This document shows, in pieces, positions 60,510 through 64,000 of a DNA stretch of 64,000 nucleotides. Made by a program: the position numbers and the translations under genes. Origin of the DNA: Candidatus Kuenenia stuttgartensis (lineage in GTDB: Bacteria; Planctomycetota; Planctomycetia; Planctomycetales; Planctomycetaceae); the NCBI GenBank assembly GCA_945906725.1, contig CAMDRI010000001.1, forward strand, positions 17,789-81,788, read 5' to 3'. The notes beneath the pieces were generated by a model. The model had not been told where the DNA came from, searched no databases, and saw only the letters and a program-made list of their open reading frames with translations. Each line of letters begins with the position of its first letter. The first letter of the stretch is position 1.

Positions 60510-61068
60510 GGAACGTCACCCTGGGGTTGGGAGCCTTTCAAACTGAATCATTCTTGGTTCGGCCGCCGGAACGTCCAGTGGCCTTTGGTTGTAAAAACAC
60601 CATCAGTCGCGAGGCCCTTGGGCTTCTTGACTCGGAGAACAAACTGGTCGTCGTTGGGAACTTGGCAGGCACTGCGAGATCAATCTCGCGGTGTAGCCGG
60701 GAAAGGCATCTCGACTTGGCCAACTCTGTTGGCCCAGGAGACTCTGCGAAGAAACCAGGAACGGGCGAAAGAGTGGCGGGCGAGACGCTAGCTCAGGAGC
60801 ATCTCAAACTGATTGATTGGTAAGAATTTCACCGCAACCATGATCAGCTCTCGTCAATGCGCCTGAATCAATCCTGGTGAGCAACTTGGGTGGGTTTCGC
60901 GGCCAATGTCCGACGTTGAGTAACACCCCTCGACCAACAAGGTCCGCGAAAAGGGTCGGCAAAGTACCGTTCTTTTCGACATCTGAAAAGAGGAATCTTC
61001 GGTTTTCATCGAAGATTTGTGAAATTTGGCCCTCGCCAATCTTGGAGGAATCGGCCAGTTTGCCGGAC
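60510..61068. other. 559-nt interval without a recognisable gene
   Basis: ORFs on both strands are short and look like non-coding translation. One hairpin (CTGCGAGAT-CA-ATCTCGCGG, near 60676-60695) is visible. The fusA promoter should be in the part near 60510. A degraded gene or an RNA cannot be excluded. Confidence 0.45.
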
Positions 61069-62037
61069 TCACAAAGGCATCGTCTCCAGCAACACAGTGC
61101 CAGCCGTAGGCTCAATGACGACAGGTCCGCAGGCGGCCGGGATCACCAGCGACTCGCCGGCGGCCAATGGTTCGCGCCCCGTGGAGGACACAATTTGCGC
61201 GTGGCCGTCGATCAGCGACAGGATGCGACAGCGATCTTCCTCCGGCAATCGAAAGTGAGTTGCCTGTTTGTGACAACGCCAAACAAAGTGCTCTGTTCGG
61301 ATCAACTCCTCACTGAGTCCGTTGGCCGCGGCCAGCTGTTGCGGTGCCAGCGGTGAGACCGGACCACAGGTGAAGTCGATGCACTGCAATGCAGATTCAA
61401 CATGCAGCGGGCGCAAGCGGCCGTGTGTGTCGCGGCGGTTCCAGTCGAACAGTCGAAAAGTCACGTCGCTGGGTTGCTGAATTTCGGCGAGAGCAACACC
61501 GGCTCCGATTGCGTGAACCGTGCCAGCCGGAACCGAGATCACGTCACCGACACGTGCGGGAATCGAGTGCAAACACTGCTCGACAGTGCCAGCCGCGAGA
61601 TGCTGTTCGAGTGTGGCGCGGTCGACGCCCGATCTTAGACCGACAAACAAGCGGCGATTCGGCTCAGCGGCAAGGATCAACCACGCTTCGGATTTGCCGT
61701 GCTGACCGGGAGCCAGCGTCGCGGCCTGGGCGTCGTTCGGGTGAACTTGAACAGACATCGTCTCAGCGGCATCGAGGAACTTGAACAACAGAGGAAACTG
61801 CCCACAGGCCGCGTGTCTGCCGAGCAATTCGTCGGGATGCTCGCACACCAAATCGTGAAGCGAGCGTCCGTCAAAGGGACCGCCGTGGACTCGGCTTTGA
61901 TCTTCGCCGAGATCAACGACCTCCCAACTTTCCGCCCAACCGGTAGTGCTCTGATTCTGCTTTCGCCACAAATTGGCCAATCGCTGCCCGCCCCACGGGC
62001 GCTGTTTAAACAAGGGCAGCAAGCGGAGTGGCGGCAT
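61069..62037 (-). CDS. manA: Mannose-6-phosphate isomerase, class I
   Basis: 322 aa from ATG 62037 (ATG 62067 possible). Typical short bacterial type-[32 protein letters not shown] (zinc ligands Gln/His), [12 protein letters not shown] (Glu), [30 protein letters not shown] (His and active-site Arg). It interconverts mannose-6-P and fructose-6-P for mannose use or GDP-mannose supply. Single gene, followed by the 559-nt empty interval. Confidence 0.92.
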   Translation of the reverse strand: MPPLRLLPLFKQRPWGGQRLANLWRKQNQSTTGWAESWEVVDLGEDQSRVHGGPFDGRSLHDLVCEHPDELLGRHAACGQFPLLFKFLDAAETMSVQVHPNDAQAATLAPGQHGKSEAWLILAAEPNRRLFVGLRSGVDRATLEQHLAAGTVEQCLHSIPARVGDVISVPAGTVHAIGAGVALAEIQQPSDVTFRLFDWNRRDTHGRLRPLHVESALQCIDFTCGPVSPLAPQQLAAANGLSEELIRTEHFVWRCHKQATHFRLPEEDRCRILSLIDGHAQIVSSTGREPLAAGESLVIPAACGPVVIEPTAGTVLLETMPL

Positions 62038-62186
62038 CGTGCGAAGTACGCTCGAGAAGAAAATCAATGTTTACTCGTGAATCCGACACGGGACTATAGT
62101 CCGTCCCCTCAATTCACCGAAGACGACTCGCTGGGGATTCTCTCACGGCGAGCATCCACAAAGTCACGAACACAAGGAGGTGACTT

Positions 62187-62390
62187 ATGCCGACGAACGA
62201 TCCGCCTTCCGGTCTGCCGCCTGGTGAGCTTCCGATGGTTGAAGTTTGGCTGGAGATCGGCGATTCGCTCCGCTTGGGCGATCGCGTCTTGCGAGTGCTC
62301 GACACTGAAGGCGAAGACACGATGCTGCGGTTGGAGCCTGCGACGCCAGAAGATGACGACGAAACTCGTTGGGCGGAGTTGCCACGTTGA
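62187..62390 (+). CDS. 67-aa conserved-looking small protein with near-perfect Shine-Dalgarno
   Basis: AAGGAGGTGACTT precedes ATG 62187, the strongest ribosome site seen in the window. The product is acidic ([35 protein letters not shown]), probably a small beta-barrel with an unstructured Pro-rich start and acidic end ([13 protein letters not shown]). No family recognised. It sits between divergent manA and pyrF and appears highly translated. Confidence 0.72.
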   Translation: MPTNDPPSGLPPGELPMVEVWLEIGDSLRLGDRVLRVLDTEGEDTMLRLEPATPEDDDETRWAELPR

Positions 62391-62502
62391 GCGCGACGGG
62401 GCGGAGTCTTTGTTTAGGCCCCTGCGAGTATCGTTGATGCTCTTCGGGAAACCACGACAGCGGCCTGAAAAAGATTCCGGCCTCCTTTACACTCCCGCGA
62501 CT

Positions 62503-63435
62503 ATGACGCACTTCATTGAACGATTGAATGCCTCCGTGCGACGCACGGGGACGGCCGCGCTGGTGGGACTCGACCCGCGATTCGATCAGCTTCCTCAGAA
62601 CGTGATTGCCGCTGCCAAACAGCGAGCGACCTCCGAACGAACGATCCAGGCGACGGCGTTTGAGGAATTCTGTTGCCGGATCATCGACGTCGTCGCCCCG
62701 CTGGTTCCGGCCGTGAAGCCGCAGGCGGCGTTCTTTGAGGAGCTTGGACCGGACGGCTGCGTCGCGCTGGCGAATGTCATGCGACATGCTCGGCGAGCTG
62801 GCTTGATCGTGATCTGCGATGCCAAGCGTGGCGACATCGGCTCGACGGCCGAGGCGTATGCTCGCGGCTATTTGGCAGGAGCCGACCCCAATGCGGCGGC
62901 TTGGGCGGCGGATGCGTTGACCGTGAATCCGTACCTCGGTCGCGACACGCTCGAACCGTTCGTGAAGGTCGCGGCGGAACGAGGAGCCGGGTTGTACGTC
63001 CTGGTCCGCACCAGCAATCCTGGAGCGGGGACGTTGCAGGATCGCGTGACCGACGGCACGCCGGTCTACCGGCACGTCGCGCGGATCGTCGAAGAGTTGT
63101 CGCTCGCGACGCTGTGCAAGTCGGGAGTCGCGGGTGATGACTTCGGCTGCGTCGGTGCGGTGGTTGGGGCGACCTATCCGCAGGAGTTGGCCGAACTGCG
63201 TGAAGTCATGCCGCATGTTCCATTGCTCGTGCCGGGCTACGGAGCTCAAGGTGGCAGCGCGGCGGATGTACTTGCCGCGTTCCGACCTGATGGGCTAGGC
63301 GGGCTCATCAACAGTTCGCGAGCGATCAACTTCGCTCACACGCGCGAACCATATCGCAGTCAGTTTGGCCCGGATCGCTGGGAAGACGCGGTCGCGGCAG
63401 CGACACGGGACATGATCGCCGAGTTGCACTTGTAG
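62503..63435 (+). CDS. pyrF: Orotidine 5'-phosphate decarboxylase (type 2)
   Basis: 310 aa from ATG 62503; the 268 upstream codons of the 578-aa ORF are antisense to manA and run through the small gene. Core motif [22 protein letters not shown] carries the catalytic Asp-Lys-Asp set; [14 protein letters not shown] and [12 protein letters not shown] complete the active site, and [13 protein letters not shown] is the phosphate loop of the long type. It makes UMP from OMP. Its TAG stop lies inside a palindromic element. Confidence 0.93.
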   Translation: MTHFIERLNASVRRTGTAALVGLDPRFDQLPQNVIAAAKQRATSERTIQATAFEEFCCRIIDVVAPLVPAVKPQAAFFEELGPDGCVALANVMRHARRAGLIVICDAKRGDIGSTAEAYARGYLAGADPNAAAWAADALTVNPYLGRDTLEPFVKVAAERGAGLYVLVRTSNPGAGTLQDRVTDGTPVYRHVARIVEELSLATLCKSGVAGDDFGCVGAVVGATYPQELAELREVMPHVPLLVPGYGAQGGSAADVLAAFRPDGLGGLINSSRAINFAHTREPYRSQFGPDRWEDAVAAATRDMIAELHL

Positions 63436-63500
63436 GATGGGCACTCTTGCCCGTCTGCTTCGTGGTGGAACACAGGACGGGCATTCGTGCCCATCCTACA
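63431..63500. repeat. Palindromic element overlapping the pyrF stop codon
   Basis: TGTAGGATGGGCACTCTTGCCCGTC (63431-63455) and GACGGGCATTCGTGCCCATCCTACA (63476-63500) pair at 22 of 25 positions with a 20-nt loop. The left arm contains the TAG of pyrF. Twenty of its bases recur inside the purine nucleoside phosphorylase gene. Confidence 0.9.
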
Positions 63501-63870
63501 ATCGGCATCGTCGGCACGGTCTGAACAATTGGCGTGTTGCGTCCGATCAGCGTTTTGCGTTTGACCGTTGCTCCGCGAGCGACCGGTACTTCACGAAGGA
63601 CCGGCGTTTTGCGTGTGATCCGCGTGTCGCGAAGATTGAGCATGTCTGCCGCGACGTCTGTGAGAATCGTGCGGAACGATCCGCAATTCATCAGTCTGAG
63701 CATCAAGCCGGTCGATCCGAGAATGCACTCAGTTCTCGCGAACCCGGTTGGACCGCAACCCGCGTTCGTGAGGGCCGTGCTGTGAAATCGAGTTGGGGGA
63801 TCCGTTTCGCATTTCGAGCGACGGTCTCTTTCAGCCCGCCTTGTGAGTGTGCGCCCTCCAGGACCATGCC
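63501..63870. other. 370-nt interval without a confident gene
   Basis: Short ORFs exist on both strands (63326-63706 minus, 63437-63874 and 63534-63785 plus) but none has a ribosome site or family pattern. Two near-copies of GCGTTTTGCGTxTGAxC (63550-63566, 63608-63624) make the region partly repetitive. It may hold the remains of a gene. Confidence 0.4.
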
Positions 63871-63999
63871 TTAAGTTGGGCCGGTCGTGGCGGCCCGGCG
63901 TTCAGCTCGGCGGGCGGTTCTTCGGGCGTAGCGGTCGCGGCGTTCTTCGCGGCGGTATTCGCGGATGGCTTCTGGGTGTGCGGCGGCCCATCGGTCGGG
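63871..63999 (-). CDS. C-terminal end of a gene running off the window
   Basis: On the minus strand the last 129 nt read as one open frame ending in TAA (PDRWAAAHPEAIREYRREERRDRYARR...). The composition is strongly Arg/Glu/Ala, predicted helical, typical of a basic C-terminal tail. The frame is too short for a family call. Confidence 0.5.
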   Translation of the reverse strand, partial: PDRWAAAHPEAIREYRREERRDRYARRTARRAERRAATTGPT

Positions 64000-64000
64000 A

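Noticed and set aside
61699-63435. 578-aa fusion of an N-terminal domain to PyrF
   Set aside because: The N-terminal 268 codons are antisense to manA and overlap the 67-aa gene; PyrF starts at 62503.
1-64000. tRNA, rRNA, CRISPR, integrase, prophage
   Set aside because: No TTC-loop/acceptor pairing, direct-repeat array, or recombinase motif was found when reading both strands by eye; a tRNAscan and CRISPR search would settle this.

Overview
The window reads as a Planctomycetota chromosome segment (planctomycete, probably the Planctomycetia; genus not determinable from sequence alone). The indicators are a DUF1501 Tat protein, ThuA-type and Tat-exported enolase-superfamily secreted enzymes, a fused metallopeptidase/DPP-IV protein, a Rieske protein with a long Ala/Pro-rich N-terminus, a mitochondrial-type EF-G, GC-rich codon use and many divergent-family secreted hypotheticals. 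No tRNA, rRNA, CRISPR array, integrase or transposase was seen.

Layout. 0.2-13.6 kb: mixed housekeeping and accessory genes (S9 peptidase fusion, HAD phosphatase, SixA, XdhC-like, EboE-like, MacB-like permease, leuD, DUF1501, Nif3, DUF983). 13.6-33.2 kb: one nearly unbroken minus-strand respiratory cluster. In transcription order it runs Rieske, cytochrome b6-like, extended subunit-IV-like, 1304-aa octaheme cytochrome c, cupredoxin-like lipoprotein, diheme cytochrome c lipoprotein, coxB, coxA (A2-type), ctaA, ctaB, coxC, coxD, ABC-2 ATPase and permease, Sco, DUF420 and a small CPMC membrane protein. It reads as a complete quinol-to-oxygen electron chain plus heme A and copper assembly factors. 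Its features are unusual: no cytochrome c1, an octaheme subunit in its place, extra membrane helices on the subunit-IV homologue, a soluble insertion in CoxC, and repeated short helix motifs on the cytoplasmic end of the Rieske protein.

33.4-39.5 kb: DUF4392 protein, an Mrp ATPase without its CxxC, a protein with four short repeated motifs, a TPR protein, a ZIP transporter, then a gene-poor stretch with a candidate structured RNA and a 41-residue exported peptide missed by the ORF track. 39.6-42.2 kb: an Ldh2-type dehydrogenase followed by eutB without eutC. 42.3-48.7 kb: an overlapping DUF58 / TgpA-transglutaminase / purine nucleoside phosphorylase / thymidine phosphorylase operon. 49-58.3 kb: secreted hypotheticals, an ABC ATPase, threonine aldolase, an enolase-superfamily enzyme and ThuA. 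58.4-64 kb: mitochondrial-type fusA, manA, a 67-aa protein with a near-perfect Shine-Dalgarno, pyrF and the end of a further gene.

A second theme is a population of long imperfect palindromes (arms about 13-41 bp). Most are intergenic. At least two lie in frame inside conserved enzyme genes (eutB and the purine nucleoside phosphorylase), and two supply a gene's stop codon. This resembles the Rickettsia palindromic element phenomenon of repeats that become protein segments.
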